Shown: one piece after another, positions 1 to 8,490 of the stretch
Position numbering within the stretch: the first letter of the stretch is position 1
Layout of the letters: every line of letters begins with the position of its first letter
Source: Myxococcota bacterium
GTDB taxonomy: Bacteria > Myxococcota_A > Polyangia > Polyangiales > Houyiibacteriaceae
Length of the DNA stretch: 34,640 nt
Direction: 5' to 3'
Assembly (NCBI GenBank): GCA_020629955.1
Contig: JAHDCI010000041.1
Location: forward strand, 1 to 34,640
Notes under the pieces: model-generated
The model's database searches: none
Told to the model about the DNA's origin: nothing
The model's input: only the letters and a program-made list of their open reading frames with translations
Made by a program: the position numbers and the translations under genes

Positions 1-3
1 CTG

Positions 4-1644
4 CTAGGGATAGTCGAGGTCGATATCCATCGAGAGGCGGCGTCGCATACCCGGTCGTCTCATGACGGTGCCACTACCGCTGGTCGCCTCGTTCATCCGC
101 GGGGTTCGATCCGGACGCGTGACCTGGGTCGGTGGCTCGGCGGGGCGAGTGGGTTCCGGCTCCGGATCCTCGATGATGATGGGCTCTTGGGTCCGTGGTG
201 CTTCGTCTGAAGGCATCGAGAGCGGGGGGAGCTGCACCGTCATATCCCGCTGAACAATCGCGTCGTAACGCCAGAGTTCAACACCTTCCGAGAGCGCTCG
301 AATATGGTGGACCTCCGGACCTGGCGGCATCTCGAGCGAGTAGCCCTCAAGATTTTCTCCGTCGAGCTCGATGATGACCCCGGCGGGAGCTCCAACGAAG
401 CGGAGTGTTACCGGTTCCGCGTTCGCTGCTGGCGTTGCAGAAGTCGGCGCGACCTCGGCATCGTCGCCCGTTGCGAGTGCCACGCCGATCGCTCCAGCGA
501 CGAGCACGATCGCCGCGCCTCCGAACCAGAGCGGCAGCGCGCTCTTCTTCTTCGCCTGCTTTGGCGGCGGTGGCGGCGGAGGTGGCTTGGGAACGGCCCG
601 CTGTTCTCCGGTTGGATTCAGTGCTGCTCGGAACCCACTATGAGACGGGGTCAGCTCATCGCCCTCGACGAGAGCATTGCGACCCGTATGGTTCTTCACC
701 TCGCTGTAGAACTTCACATCCTCGAAAGGCGGAATCGCATCAGCGAGGTATTCCTTCACGAGTTCCTTCTCGCGTTGTCCTTCGCCTTGCGCCGCGAGGT
801 AGGCGCGCAGACTTCGTGCCATCGCTTCACAGCTCTCAAAGCGATTGGTCGGGTTGCGTGAGAGGGCCTGCATCACGACCTGTTCAAGCGGACGCGGAAC
901 CGGAAGCACATCGGACGGCTTCGGGATCGGTTCGTGGAACATTGCGCGCATTGTGTCGACCGGGTCATCGCGCGCGAAGAGACGCTTTAGCGTGAGCATT
1001 TCCCAAAGGACGACGCCCAGAGCAAACTGGTCCGCTCGGTGGTCGACATCCTGACCACGTGCTTGCTCCGGGGCCATGTACGAGAGCTTGCCTTTGACAA
1101 CGCCGGCTTCCGTGCGCTGTTCCTGGTAGGCGCTCTTCGCGATCCCAAAGTCGAGTACCTTCACCTGGCCGTCTCGGGTCAGGAAAAGGTTATGCGGCGA
1201 AATATCTCGGTGAACGAGATCGATTGGGTTCCCGTTCGTATCTGTACGTGTGTGCGCATAGTCGAGCGCAGAGGCCGCTTGGGCAATCACCGCCGCTGCG
1301 GCGCGGGGGTCGGTCGCGCGTCCTTCGCCCGAGAGCCTTCCCACAACCGCCCAGAGGTCGCGGCCGCGTAGAAACTCCATGACGATGCACGGCCGCTGAT
1401 TCAGAACGACGACGTCATAAATCTCGACGATATTCGGGTGCGAGAGCATCGAGGCGACGCGGGCCTCGCGCATGAACATATCGACGAAGCGCTGGTCCTC
1501 GGTCAGGTGAGGCAGGATCGCCTTCACCACCATCGGACGATTGGTGCCCTCGCGAGAGGCCAAAAAGACCTCCGCCATTCCCCCGGTCCCCAGCTTACGA
1601 ACGATTCGGTACTGGCCGAGAAGCTGTGCACCAACAGCAGACAC
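4..1644 (-). CDS. Membrane-anchored eukaryote-type Ser/Thr protein kinase with extracytoplasmic PEGA-like tail
   Basis: Transfers phosphate from ATP to Ser/Thr of unknown partners; the kinase domain should be cytoplasmic. In 546 aa: glycine loop GTGGMAEV (19-26), ATP-binding Lys41, catalytic HRDISPHN (145-152), DFG (165-167), APE (191-193). The kinase core ends near 285. It is followed by a Pro-rich linker with eight prolines (354-361), a basic KKK, one membrane helix (about 369-391), a small beta-rich PEGA-like domain (about 411-475) and a Pro/Glu-rich, Arg-rich tail. HRDxSPHN is the variant typical of myxobacterial kinases. The start is GTG, since no later Met precedes the glycine loop; there is no clear Shine-Dalgarno. 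It is monocistronic here: the upstream neighbour on the same strand ends in a terminator at about 1.78 kb. The PEGA assignment is by eye; the kinase call is secure. Confidence 0.95.
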   Translation of the reverse strand: MSAVGAQLLGQYRIVRKLGTGGMAEVFLASREGTNRPMVVKAILPHLTEDQRFVDMFMREARVASMLSHPNIVEIYDVVVLNQRPCIVMEFLRGRDLWAVVGRLSGEGRATDPRAAAAVIAQAASALDYAHTRTDTNGNPIDLVHRDISPHNLFLTRDGQVKVLDFGIAKSAYQEQRTEAGVVKGKLSYMAPEQARGQDVDHRADQFALGVVLWEMLTLKRLFARDDPVDTMRAMFHEPIPKPSDVLPVPRPLEQVVMQALSRNPTNRFESCEAMARSLRAYLAAQGEGQREKELVKEYLADAIPPFEDVKFYSEVKNHTGRNALVEGDELTPSHSGFRAALNPTGEQRAVPKPPPPPPPPKQAKKKSALPLWFGGAAIVLVAGAIGVALATGDDAEVAPTSATPAANAEPVTLRFVGAPAGVIIELDGENLEGYSLEMPPGPEVHHIRALSEGVELWRYDAIVQRDMTVQLPPLSMPSDEAPRTQEPIIIEDPEPEPTRPAEPPTQVTRPDRTPRMNEATSGSGTVMRRPGMRRRLSMDIDLDYP

Positions 1645-1776
1645 GTTTCTTAACGATCGCGGAAGGTACGAGTCCGGTCAATAGCGTTTCTTCGATTTCT
1701 GTAGGAAAGCCGGCAAGTACGCCGCGAAATTGTCGTGAATTTCGCTCATTTTGTGAACAAAAGCCGCATTCGACTC

Positions 1777-1810
1777 AAAAACGCGAAAACGCGCCCCAAA
1801 AGGAGCGCGC
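1777..1810 (-). terminator. Rho-independent terminator of the acyl-CoA dehydrogenase operon
   Basis: Read on the minus strand: GCGCGCTCC, loop TTTT, GGGGCGCGT (9 bp with two G-T pairs), then TTTTCGCGTTTTTG. It lies 27 nt beyond the stop of the smaller dehydrogenase subunit, so it separates that operon from the kinase gene. Confidence 0.7.
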
Positions 1811-1836
1811 TCGCGGGTCCGTTGTTTCGCTCGTCG

Positions 1837-2943
1837 CTACGCTTCGGCGGCGATCTGCGCGTAACGGCGCGTGTGATACGCCTCGTCACCAAAAAGCGCA
1901 CTGAGGACGTGAAGGCGCTTGAAGAAGAGACCGATATCATGCTCGTCCGTGACTCCGACCCCGCCGTGGAGCTGAACGGATTCGCGAGCGATAAAGAGAC
2001 CGCCCGTTGCGAGTTGAATCTTCGCGGCATGGATTGCGCGAGTGCGCTCCACGCCGGGCTCGCTCGCGCGGCCCATGCATTCGAACTGAATCGATTTCAG
2101 GAGCTCGGTCTCGACAAACATCTCGACCGCGCGGTGCTGAAGCGCCTGAAAGCTCCCGATCTTGACGCCGAACTGCTTCCGGGTCTTGAGGTATTCGACG
2201 GTCATCCAGAGCATGCTCTCAGCGACCCCGAGGCCTTCGGCGACCGTAAGCGAGGCTCCAATCTCAAGCACGTCTGCGAGTGCCGCGGAGGCGTCGCCGC
2301 CAAGTCTGCGGTCCGCTGGAATGTTCGTATCGATGGTGAGTGATGCGCCCTTGTGGCCGTCGAGGAAGGTGCGCGTCTGACGACTTACTTCATCCGCATT
2401 CACCACGAAGAGGCCCAGTTCCTCCCCGACAAGCGCGCTGACGACAAAGAAATCGGCGGCGTGTCCTTCGAGCACGAAGGGCTTCGTTCCGCGGAGCCGA
2501 TAGGCATCGCCGTTGAGCGTTGCGGTGGTCTCGATACGCGCCGGATTAAAGCGTCCGCTCCGTTCGGCCCACGCCAGCGTGCCGAATTTGGAGCCTTCGA
2601 TGAGCGGGCTCAGCCACGTCTGTTTCTGGGCATCGGAGCCGAGCGCTTCGATCGCTTTACCGGCGACGATGGCCGCACTTATAGGTTCCGGCACGAGTGA
2701 CTTTGCGAGCTGGCGAACGATCACCGAAGCGTCGCCGATGTCTCCTCCGAAGCCGCCGAGGTTCTCCGGAAACGCGACACCAAGCCAGCCGAGTTCACCA
2801 AAGCTTGCGTAGGTCTCCCGATCCCATCCGAGCTCACTCTCCTCGCGGAGTTTGCGGAAGCGCGCGACGGTCGAATCCTTCTTCGCGTAGTCGCGGGCAG
2901 TCTTTTCGAGCATTTGCTGCTCATCGCTAAGGTCAAAATCCAT
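1837..2943 (-). CDS. Acyl-CoA dehydrogenase family protein, probable non-catalytic small subunit
   Basis: Acyl-CoA dehydrogenase fold of 368 aa: N-terminal helical domain (DFDLSDEQQMLEKTARDYA...), middle beta domain with weak FAD-site conservation (LAWAERSGRFNP), and C-terminal helical domain with the FAD-contacting RKQFGVKIGSFQALQHRAVEM and QLHGGVGVTDEHDI motifs. The two sites where the family carries its catalytic Glu are both replaced: the helix-G position reads GASLTVAEGLG, and the C-terminal IYEGT site reads LHVLSALFGD. With the gene immediately upstream (18 nt gap, same strand) this matches the alpha2-beta2 heterotetrameric FadE pairs known from actinobacteria, in which one chain lacks the base. 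Substrate unknown. The start ATG follows the upstream stop directly. Confidence 0.9.
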   Translation of the reverse strand: MDFDLSDEQQMLEKTARDYAKKDSTVARFRKLREESELGWDRETYASFGELGWLGVAFPENLGGFGGDIGDASVIVRQLAKSLVPEPISAAIVAGKAIEALGSDAQKQTWLSPLIEGSKFGTLAWAERSGRFNPARIETTATLNGDAYRLRGTKPFVLEGHAADFFVVSALVGEELGLFVVNADEVSRQTRTFLDGHKGASLTIDTNIPADRRLGGDASAALADVLEIGASLTVAEGLGVAESMLWMTVEYLKTRKQFGVKIGSFQALQHRAVEMFVETELLKSIQFECMGRASEPGVERTRAIHAAKIQLATGGLFIARESVQLHGGVGVTDEHDIGLFFKRLHVLSALFGDEAYHTRRYAQIAAEA

Positions 2944-2961
2944 GGTTGATCCCTTCTCTGC

Positions 2962-4146
2962 TTACTTCTTCGGAAGGCCCAGGATGAGCTTCGCGATAAT
3001 ATTCTTTTGGATCTCGTTGCTGCCCGCGTAGATCGTTGTTGCGCGGTCGTAGCAATAGCTGCTTCCCACCCAGGCTTGGTTGCCGGGAAGCGCATCTTCT
3101 TCGTTAAACCAGTTCAGACCGTTGCGTCCCATCAGCTCAAGACAGAGCTGGTCTGCCGACTGAACAAGGACGGAACCGACGAGTTTGAGAATTGAGGATT
3201 CCGGCCCCGGGTGCTTGCCCTTTTGCTGCTCCGCGAGTGCGCGGTAGTTCGTCATCTCGTGCGCCTGCAGCCGAGCCTCGAGGCGAGCGATTCGCTCTTG
3301 AACGCTCTTATCCTCGATCAACGGACGGCCGTCTTCGCCGAGCTCTTCTTTGGCGATCGCTTTGGCGAGTCGAATCTTCTTCCGCACATCGCCCACCGCC
3401 GCGACGAGCGTACGTTCGTGACCGAGTAGCGCTTTCGCGAGGCCCCAGCCTCCACCAACGGGCCCAAGGAGATTCTCTTTCGGCACCTTCACGTTGTCGA
3501 AGAACGTATCGGAGAACGAGGGCGTGCCACCGAGCGAGAGCATCGGCTTTACTTCGACGCCCTCCGACTTGATGTCGATCAACAAGAACGAGATGCCGTT
3601 CTGCTTCTTCTCTTCCTGGCTTGTTCGCACGAGGCAGAAAATCCAATCGGCATATTGCGCGTAGGTCGTCCAGGTTTTCTGACCGTTGACGAGGAAGTGA
3701 TCCCCCTTGTCCTCCGCCGTCGTACGCAGCGAGGCGAGGTCACTGCCCGCTTCCGGTTCGGAGTAGCCCTGACACCAGACCTCCTCGCCGCTCAAGATCT
3801 TCGGCAAAAAACGCGCCTTCTGTTCGTCGGTGCCGAATCGCTGAATAAGTGGCGCGACCATGATGATTCCGAACGGGGAAAGCCCGGGCGCGCCAACGCG
3901 GTCCAGCTCTTCGCTGAGGATGAATCGCTCGGCTGCGCTGAGCCCCGGTCCACCGAATTCTTCCGGCCAATGCGGTGCCGCCCATCCTCTCGTATGAAGG
4001 ATATGGTGCCAACGCATCACCTCCGGCATCGAGAACTGCGCCGCGTCCTTGCCCTTCGCTTTGAGGTCGGCCGGCAGGTTCTCGTCGATCCAAGTTCGCG
4101 CTTCTTGCCGAAACGCTTCTTCTGCTTCTGTAAATCGAAGATCCAT
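2962..4146 (-). CDS. Acyl-CoA dehydrogenase, probable catalytic large subunit
   Basis: Flavin-dependent alpha,beta-dehydrogenation of an acyl-CoA. In 394 aa: CQGYSEPEAGSDLASL (FAD/substrate loop), NGQKTWTTYAQYADW, FFDNVKVPKENLLG, and a C-terminus IYAGSNEIQKNIIAKLILG. The C-terminal Glu of MCAD-type enzymes is Ala here (IYAG), but GHERTLVAA places a Glu at residue 244, where isovaleryl- and long-chain acyl-CoA dehydrogenases keep their base, so the chain should be active. I use the ATG at 4146 (MDLRFTEAEEAF); the frame continues 27 nt upstream to a TTG, but homologues begin close to this Met. It is the first gene of a two-gene operon. No ligase, hydratase or thiolase lies nearby, so the pathway cannot be inferred. 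Confidence 0.92.
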   Translation of the reverse strand: MDLRFTEAEEAFRQEARTWIDENLPADLKAKGKDAAQFSMPEVMRWHHILHTRGWAAPHWPEEFGGPGLSAAERFILSEELDRVGAPGLSPFGIIMVAPLIQRFGTDEQKARFLPKILSGEEVWCQGYSEPEAGSDLASLRTTAEDKGDHFLVNGQKTWTTYAQYADWIFCLVRTSQEEKKQNGISFLLIDIKSEGVEVKPMLSLGGTPSFSDTFFDNVKVPKENLLGPVGGGWGLAKALLGHERTLVAAVGDVRKKIRLAKAIAKEELGEDGRPLIEDKSVQERIARLEARLQAHEMTNYRALAEQQKGKHPGPESSILKLVGSVLVQSADQLCLELMGRNGLNWFNEEDALPGNQAWVGSSYCYDRATTIYAGSNEIQKNIIAKLILGLPKK

Positions 4147-4245
4147 GAGCGCATGGATACCCCGACGGGCCAAAAAGATCTATGCGTGCTCTCTCGCTTC
4201 CGCTCGACGAGGCCGACCTCGTGCGCGCTCAACGTGGACTCCGCA

Positions 4246-4266
4246 GCCCTCTTTTCATGCGAGGGC
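4246..4266 (-). terminator. Hairpin just after the kelch/YwqG-like gene
   Basis: Perfect 6-bp arms GCCCTC / GAGGGC with a 9-nt loop, starting 3 nt after the stop codon. No U-run follows, so it may be a weak terminator or an RNA 3'-end stabiliser. Confidence 0.3.
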
Positions 4267-4268
4267 GA

Positions 4269-6620
4269 TTAGCCATGCGCGACGGCTTCCCACTCCTGAC
4301 CATCGTCTGAGAGGAAAAGCCAAAGTCGTCCCGCGTCTCCGAAAGCGCAATCGAAGAGATCTTCGGCGAGCTGTACACGCGGACGAAGTTCGCCAGCTGG
4401 GCTCTCTATCTTCACCTCGCCGTGAATAAAGCGAGGGAAGCCACCAAGCTTGCTTCCGTGGGAGAACTCGTCCTCCGGTGCTGTGTCACGAAAGTCATCG
4501 TGCAAGGGATTGACGTCATCGAAGGATTGAACGTCGTAGGGGAAGAGCAATTCCCCGGGGGGCAGAGGATGTCCCGCGTCGCGAAGCTGAAGGCTGCGTT
4601 CGACGTCCTGAACGAACCCGGTTTCGCTGTGTACTGGGATGAGTTCGATCCCATATGGGCGAGTCGAAGGACAGTCCCGCCACTCTGGACGAGGCATCTC
4701 GTCGGAGAACTCGACCCATTCCTGAATCTCGAAGAGATCGAGAGAACGAAAGCGATACGGGCTAGGACGCTCTTCAAAGCTCTCTGTCCGCACGATCGCG
4801 AGCGCTTGTCGCGTTGGGAAATGTGCCGCGTCAGGGGCGATCACCGCGCACAGTTCGACGTTCCCGGGTAGACCCAGCTGGTCGCGAATGCGGCTGGAAG
4901 GGACGCCCTCTCCCTTGGTCACAATTCTGGCGGCTGGCTTCTTTCGCTGGATGTCCACAAGCTCGCTTGCCGCGGAGAAGTCTCCATCGAATCCGGAGTG
5001 GACGTGCGCGCGTTCGTCCTCCTCGATGGTGTCAAAGGAAGGGGGGATGGAGCTCGCCGCCCGAACCGGCGCTCCGAGCGTCAGTGTTCGCTGGGACAAT
5101 GCGCTTTCCGGATCCTCGAGCGAAAAGAGATAGCCTCCAGCCGCACGAACCTCGAACGCGTCCCCGCCTCTGCCACCCTCATGCCAGGTATCCTTGATCA
5201 GCAGCATCGTGCCTTCGTATCCGAAGATTCCGAAACGATCGTGGTGAAGGTCGTAGAAGAAGTGTCCCATTCGCGGGCTCCGCGGCAGGTCTTCCAGCTT
5301 GCGCCATGCGTGTCCCTCGAGCCGATAGAGTTCCGGACCGTACCCCGCGTGGGGGCCGTTCGGGGTCCATATCAACGATGTGACCCCCTTCGGAAGTCTT
5401 TCACCTTCGAGTAGCTCCCAGCCGGTTCCCGTGAAGGTCCAGGTGTCGTTCTGCGCGTTCCCGCCGTGGGCGATCAGTCGGTCGCCAAGTTCATCCCATA
5501 CGAGGGCGGCGTCGATCGCGGGACCACTCCCGCCTCGGTTGTGCGGCTCCGACTTCGCCTCCCAGCGGTTTTGGAAGAACCAGAGCACGCCCTGTCGATC
5601 GCGAGCCCAAATTCCTTGCTCTTCAACGGTTGCTGCAGTGGGAGCCTCGGGGCCGTACGCCGCAGGAATGGGAGGCGCGAGGGGATTCCAGCGGTCGTCC
5701 CAAGCGAATAGGATTTTGCTTGCTCGGTCCTGCCCCAGCAGCCTTGAACCAGACCAAAGTCGTTCGATTGCGGGGCCGCCCATCCGCTGAAAATCACCCC
5801 CGCGTGAGTGGTAGGTCGTGTTGACCAGCTCTGCTGATGGGCCCTGCTGACCGCCGAAGTAGAGCAAAGAGCGATCACGCGCGTCGTAACCGAGGACACC
5901 TCCCGAACCGAAGGTTGGACAAGTCACGAAGGGGGTAACCGGCTGCCACATCCACTCACCGTAGGAAGCATCGAAGGTGAGTTGCTGAAGCACCATGCAA
6001 TCTTCCTCCTCGCCGTACCCGAGGCTAACAATGCCAAGACCTGGAACATGTGCCGGCGTATTCGGGGAGTCGCTCGCGATGCGCTGCCAACCCTGGGCGG
6101 TCATTTGAAATGTCTCAAACCCGAAGCCGAGGAGCTGACCCTGTGCGACGATCATCGACTTTATCCAGGGGGCGCCGCCCATCATCGACAGTCCCTGCGG
6201 GCTTAGCCTTAGGGTGTGCCCGTTTTCCCCACCGGATACGACGATGATTGCGCCTTGGCCGGGAACCTCCGCTGCGGCGATGGCATCCACGTACGCGAGC
6301 GGCGCGGGAAGTCGAAAATGTGCGACCTCCGCCGGTGCGTTCAGCCAGGTAAGACCCAGCGTGGATCCATCCTCTGAAACGGCGCAGACCGCGATATCAC
6401 CACGATGAGCGCTTCGGTATGCACCAACCACCCCATGGGCGAGAGGTCCGCCAAAGCTCAACGAGCGCAGCCAACGCCAATCGGCCGCGTGCGCATCCCA
6501 TGAAAAGACATGAGCATACTGATGATCGCTTTGAATCCGCAGTGGTGTATTTTCGGCGTCCGAAATGGTGAGTTCTCGGGCGCTTGCTTGGACCTTGGGA
6601 GCTTCAGAGACGGGCGGCAT
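4269..6620 (-). CDS. Large protein: kelch-like beta-propeller fused to a YwqG/DUF1963-like C-terminus
   Basis: 783 aa, no signal peptide or membrane helix, so probably cytosolic. Roughly residues 1-490 contain repeated beta-strand units with kelch-like Gly-Gly turns and Trp pairs (IIVVSGGENG, LLYFGGQQGPS, LIAHGGNAQNDTWTF, FGIFGYEGTMLLIKDTW), consistent with one or two propellers. The last ~280 residues hold SKLGGFPRFIHGE followed by FGDAGRLWLFLSDD. These resemble the LGG(Y/F)P and GDAGxLYFF signatures of the DUF1963/YwqG family, whose function is unknown. The start is ATG with no Shine-Dalgarno; TATAAG lies 5 nt upstream. It appears monocistronic. Function unknown; both domain calls are pattern recognition by eye, the YwqG call somewhat firmer. 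Confidence 0.8.
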   Translation of the reverse strand: MPPVSEAPKVQASARELTISDAENTPLRIQSDHQYAHVFSWDAHAADWRWLRSLSFGGPLAHGVVGAYRSAHRGDIAVCAVSEDGSTLGLTWLNAPAEVAHFRLPAPLAYVDAIAAAEVPGQGAIIVVSGGENGHTLRLSPQGLSMMGGAPWIKSMIVAQGQLLGFGFETFQMTAQGWQRIASDSPNTPAHVPGLGIVSLGYGEEEDCMVLQQLTFDASYGEWMWQPVTPFVTCPTFGSGGVLGYDARDRSLLYFGGQQGPSAELVNTTYHSRGGDFQRMGGPAIERLWSGSRLLGQDRASKILFAWDDRWNPLAPPIPAAYGPEAPTAATVEEQGIWARDRQGVLWFFQNRWEAKSEPHNRGGSGPAIDAALVWDELGDRLIAHGGNAQNDTWTFTGTGWELLEGERLPKGVTSLIWTPNGPHAGYGPELYRLEGHAWRKLEDLPRSPRMGHFFYDLHHDRFGIFGYEGTMLLIKDTWHEGGRGGDAFEVRAAGGYLFSLEDPESALSQRTLTLGAPVRAASSIPPSFDTIEEDERAHVHSGFDGDFSAASELVDIQRKKPAARIVTKGEGVPSSRIRDQLGLPGNVELCAVIAPDAAHFPTRQALAIVRTESFEERPSPYRFRSLDLFEIQEWVEFSDEMPRPEWRDCPSTRPYGIELIPVHSETGFVQDVERSLQLRDAGHPLPPGELLFPYDVQSFDDVNPLHDDFRDTAPEDEFSHGSKLGGFPRFIHGEVKIESPAGELRPRVQLAEDLFDCAFGDAGRLWLFLSDDGQEWEAVAHG

Positions 6621-6625
6621 GGAGG

Positions 6626-6631
6626 CTTATA
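6626..6631 (-). promoter_or_regulatory. Candidate -10 box (leaderless start) of the kelch/YwqG-like gene
   Basis: TATAAG sits 5 nt before the ATG, where a leaderless transcript would begin at or next to the start codon. No convincing -35 box; one mismatch to TATAAT. Confidence 0.35.
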
Positions 6632-6735
6632 CGTCCGCAACGTTCAAAGCTTCCCGATGGAGTTTCTTTGACGTCTAAGAGCGGCGGTCTTGTGGTGGAA
6701 TCTCGAGTTCACGAGACGCACCGAAGCGGGAGCGT

Positions 6736-7629
6736 CTAATCGAGGTCGAGCGAGAACGGGAAGAGCGCGCGGACAAAGCCGTTCGCGCGGCCAAAACGCC
6801 AGGACCCAATGCGCTGCCGGATACACTGCTTAAGTGCTTCGTCTCCCATATCGCCCTCGTCGACACGCGCGTCGTAGACGGATCCATCCATGGCGATAAT
6901 GAATCGAAGTACAACGCGGCCGTGGAGCCCTTCGTCGGAGCGGTGAAGAAAGTCCTCGTAACACTCCTCAAGAGCGGGGAGGTTTCGCGAGATGGAGCGA
7001 CGTACGCTGCGGCTGTCGCGCTGTCCTTCGGGCTCTCCGGGGGGGCCTTGTAGTCCGAACGCGTCGCCGGTGCCGCTTCCTGCGCCGCTCTCGGAACCAC
7101 CTTCGTTTCGCCGATTCTGAACGGTACCGCTCTCAACGGTGCCACTCCGAATGGTGCCGTTTTGCACAGCTCCGCTGGCCGCGATTTGTGAGCCCGTCGC
7201 TGGACGCGATGAGCGGGAAACGGCGCCGCTCAAGCTTTCGTGCTCGCCGCGGAAGCGAACTGGATAGGTGAGGGGGGTCGACCCGGGGTCGGCGCGAAAG
7301 CGAAGCTGTTGAAAGGCATCGAGCAAGCAAGCCTGCATTTCAGCATCTCCGACTGTCGCGTTTCCAACGCGCGCATCGCGGACCCTTCCATCGGCGGCGA
7401 TCACGCTCTCAATCACGACTTCTCCGTGCGCGCTGCCGGCGCGCGAGACGTACGCTTGATAGCAAGCTTGCTGAGCGGGCTGAAGTCCTCGCAGCGTTTC
7501 GCGCATGGAGTCGACCGTGCGCGGACCGGCTGGCGGCGCGGTCGTGGTCTCGATCCGCCTCGGAGATTCGGCGCCTCCGCATGCGCCCAAAAAGAGGACG
7601 GCCGCGGTGAGGAATCGACGCTTTCTCAC
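6736..7629 (-). CDS. Lipoprotein with two AgmX/PglI C-terminal-type domains
   Basis: 297 aa. Lipobox LGAC with Cys17, so it is predicted to be anchored in an envelope membrane. Two homologous domains follow, of the form seen at the C-terminus of myxobacterial AgmX/PglI gliding proteins (CYxxxL...GxVxxxxxIxxDGxVxxxxV...CxxxxxxxxxF). The first is at about 40-135 (ACYQAYVSRAG, VIAADGRVRDARVG, QACLLDAFQQLRF); the second is at the C-terminus (ECYEDFLHRSDE, FIIAMDGSVYDARVD, KQCIRQRIGSWRF, LFPFSLDLD). A low-complexity Ser/Gly/Asn linker with repeated (S/N)GT(V/I) units joins them. I chose the GTG at 7629 because it overlaps the stop of the preceding gene (GTGA) and gives a clean signal peptide. Last gene of a coupled three-gene set. 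The precise role (trafficking or motility-like complex) is inference. Confidence 0.85.
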   Translation of the reverse strand: MRKRRFLTAAVLFLGACGGAESPRRIETTTAPPAGPRTVDSMRETLRGLQPAQQACYQAYVSRAGSAHGEVVIESVIAADGRVRDARVGNATVGDAEMQACLLDAFQQLRFRADPGSTPLTYPVRFRGEHESLSGAVSRSSRPATGSQIAASGAVQNGTIRSGTVESGTVQNRRNEGGSESGAGSGTGDAFGLQGPPGEPEGQRDSRSVRRSISRNLPALEECYEDFLHRSDEGLHGRVVLRFIIAMDGSVYDARVDEGDMGDEALKQCIRQRIGSWRFGRANGFVRALFPFSLDLD

Positions 7630-8231
7630 ATCGCCTCGCCGTGGCCGATCAGGGACGCGTTCACCTCGATGCTTCGTCCGCCGATATTGCTCGTCATGAC
7701 CGCACGGATAATGACCGGGCCAACATTCGGACAATACGTTGTCTCGATCGTACGGTTATCGTTTCCGCCGGTTTCTTCGATGATGACGCAGTCTGAAAAG
7801 TTCCCTGCGTTGGTTTCGACCTGCTCTCCAGTGGAGCGGACGCGCGCGGTTCTACCTGCCGCGGCTTGCCATTCCTGGCCGACGGCGATGGGATCTCGCA
7901 GGAGATAGGTCTCGCTCTGACTACGAAAGATCCCGTCCTCACGGACATCGTAGTGAATCGGATCGCCGCCGTCGTTCTGGACTTCGAAATGGGTCCCTTC
8001 GGCTCGAACGACGCGCGTGATAGCGAGCGCATCTGGACCTACGCCCGTTACGACGTTGTAGCTCCAGACATACCCGGGGGCGAGAGGGAAGAGGGCGCGC
8101 GAGTTCAGGTCCTGCGTCTCTTGAACTTCGGGGGCGCCACCACAGGCAGCAAAGAGAAACGCCGCGATCGCGAAGACCACCGGCCGGCGAAGGGGCCTCT
8201 GCTGAAACTGATTCTGCTGAATCTTACTCAT
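7626..8231 (-). CDS. Lipoprotein of unknown function
   Basis: 201 aa with a 29-residue signal peptide and lipobox FAAC (Cys30). The mature part begins with a short polar stretch, then LFPLAPGYVWSYNV, and continues as alternating beta strands with YDVREDGIFRS and a late pair of Cys (DCVIIEET, TYCPNVGPV). The first motif resembles secreted domains that open with FPLxxGxxWxY in proteobacterial lipoproteins. The start is decided by GGAGG placed 6 nt before the ATG at 8231, which also overlaps the previous stop (ATGA). Middle gene of the coupled set, so probably made in fixed ratio with its neighbours. Confidence 0.85.
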   Translation of the reverse strand: MSKIQQNQFQQRPLRRPVVFAIAAFLFAACGGAPEVQETQDLNSRALFPLAPGYVWSYNVVTGVGPDALAITRVVRAEGTHFEVQNDGGDPIHYDVREDGIFRSQSETYLLRDPIAVGQEWQAAAGRTARVRSTGEQVETNAGNFSDCVIIEETGGNDNRTIETTYCPNVGPVIIRAVMTSNIGGRSIEVNASLIGHGEAM

Positions 8232-8455
8232 ACGTACCTCCAGATCGCCCACAAAAAGAAGAGCGTGCAGCTCATGAGCACTCCGACCTGCGCGGGGTCG
8301 ATTCGCGTCCGGCGTAGTAGATCGTGCGCGCCGCGTGCGGTCGCAGGGTCTTTTGCGTTTTCAAGCTTGCGACAGATCTCGCGCACGCGCTGATAGTTGC
8401 CCGCTTCAAAGGCAACATTCGCTTCCGCGAGGAGCGCGCTTTCGTTTGCGTCCAT
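8228..8455 (-). CDS. Small TPR-like protein with C-terminal membrane helix
   Basis: 75 aa. The N-terminal half looks like one TPR-like helical hairpin (ESALLAEANVAFEAGNYQRV, REICRKLENAKDPATARGA). The C-terminus is a single hydrophobic helix (VGVLMSCTLFFLWAIW), so the protein is probably tail-anchored with the helices in the cytoplasm. First gene of the coupled set (its TGA overlaps the next ATG). Three in-frame starts exist (GTG 8473, ATG 8467, ATG 8455). I prefer 8455 because TATGCT lies 7 nt upstream with TCGACA 16 nt further, a good promoter for a leaderless message. No Shine-Dalgarno supports any of them. Confidence 0.72.
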   Translation of the reverse strand: MDANESALLAEANVAFEAGNYQRVREICRKLENAKDPATARGAHDLLRRTRIDPAQVGVLMSCTLFFLWAIWRYV

Positions 8456-8462
8456 GTGGGCC

Positions 8463-8490
8463 AGCATACCCACTAGGGTTCTGGTGTCGA
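8463..8490 (-). promoter_or_regulatory. Candidate sigma70-type promoter of the three-gene lipoprotein set
   Basis: On the minus strand TCGACA, 16-nt spacer, TATGCT, then 7 nt to the ATG at 8455. The position predicts a leaderless mRNA. Confidence 0.5.

Noticed and set aside
1678..1749. A 23-codon ORF in the leader of the first kinase gene (minus strand)
   Set aside because: The peptide looks plausible, but there is no Shine-Dalgarno or promoter box near it and nothing to test it against.
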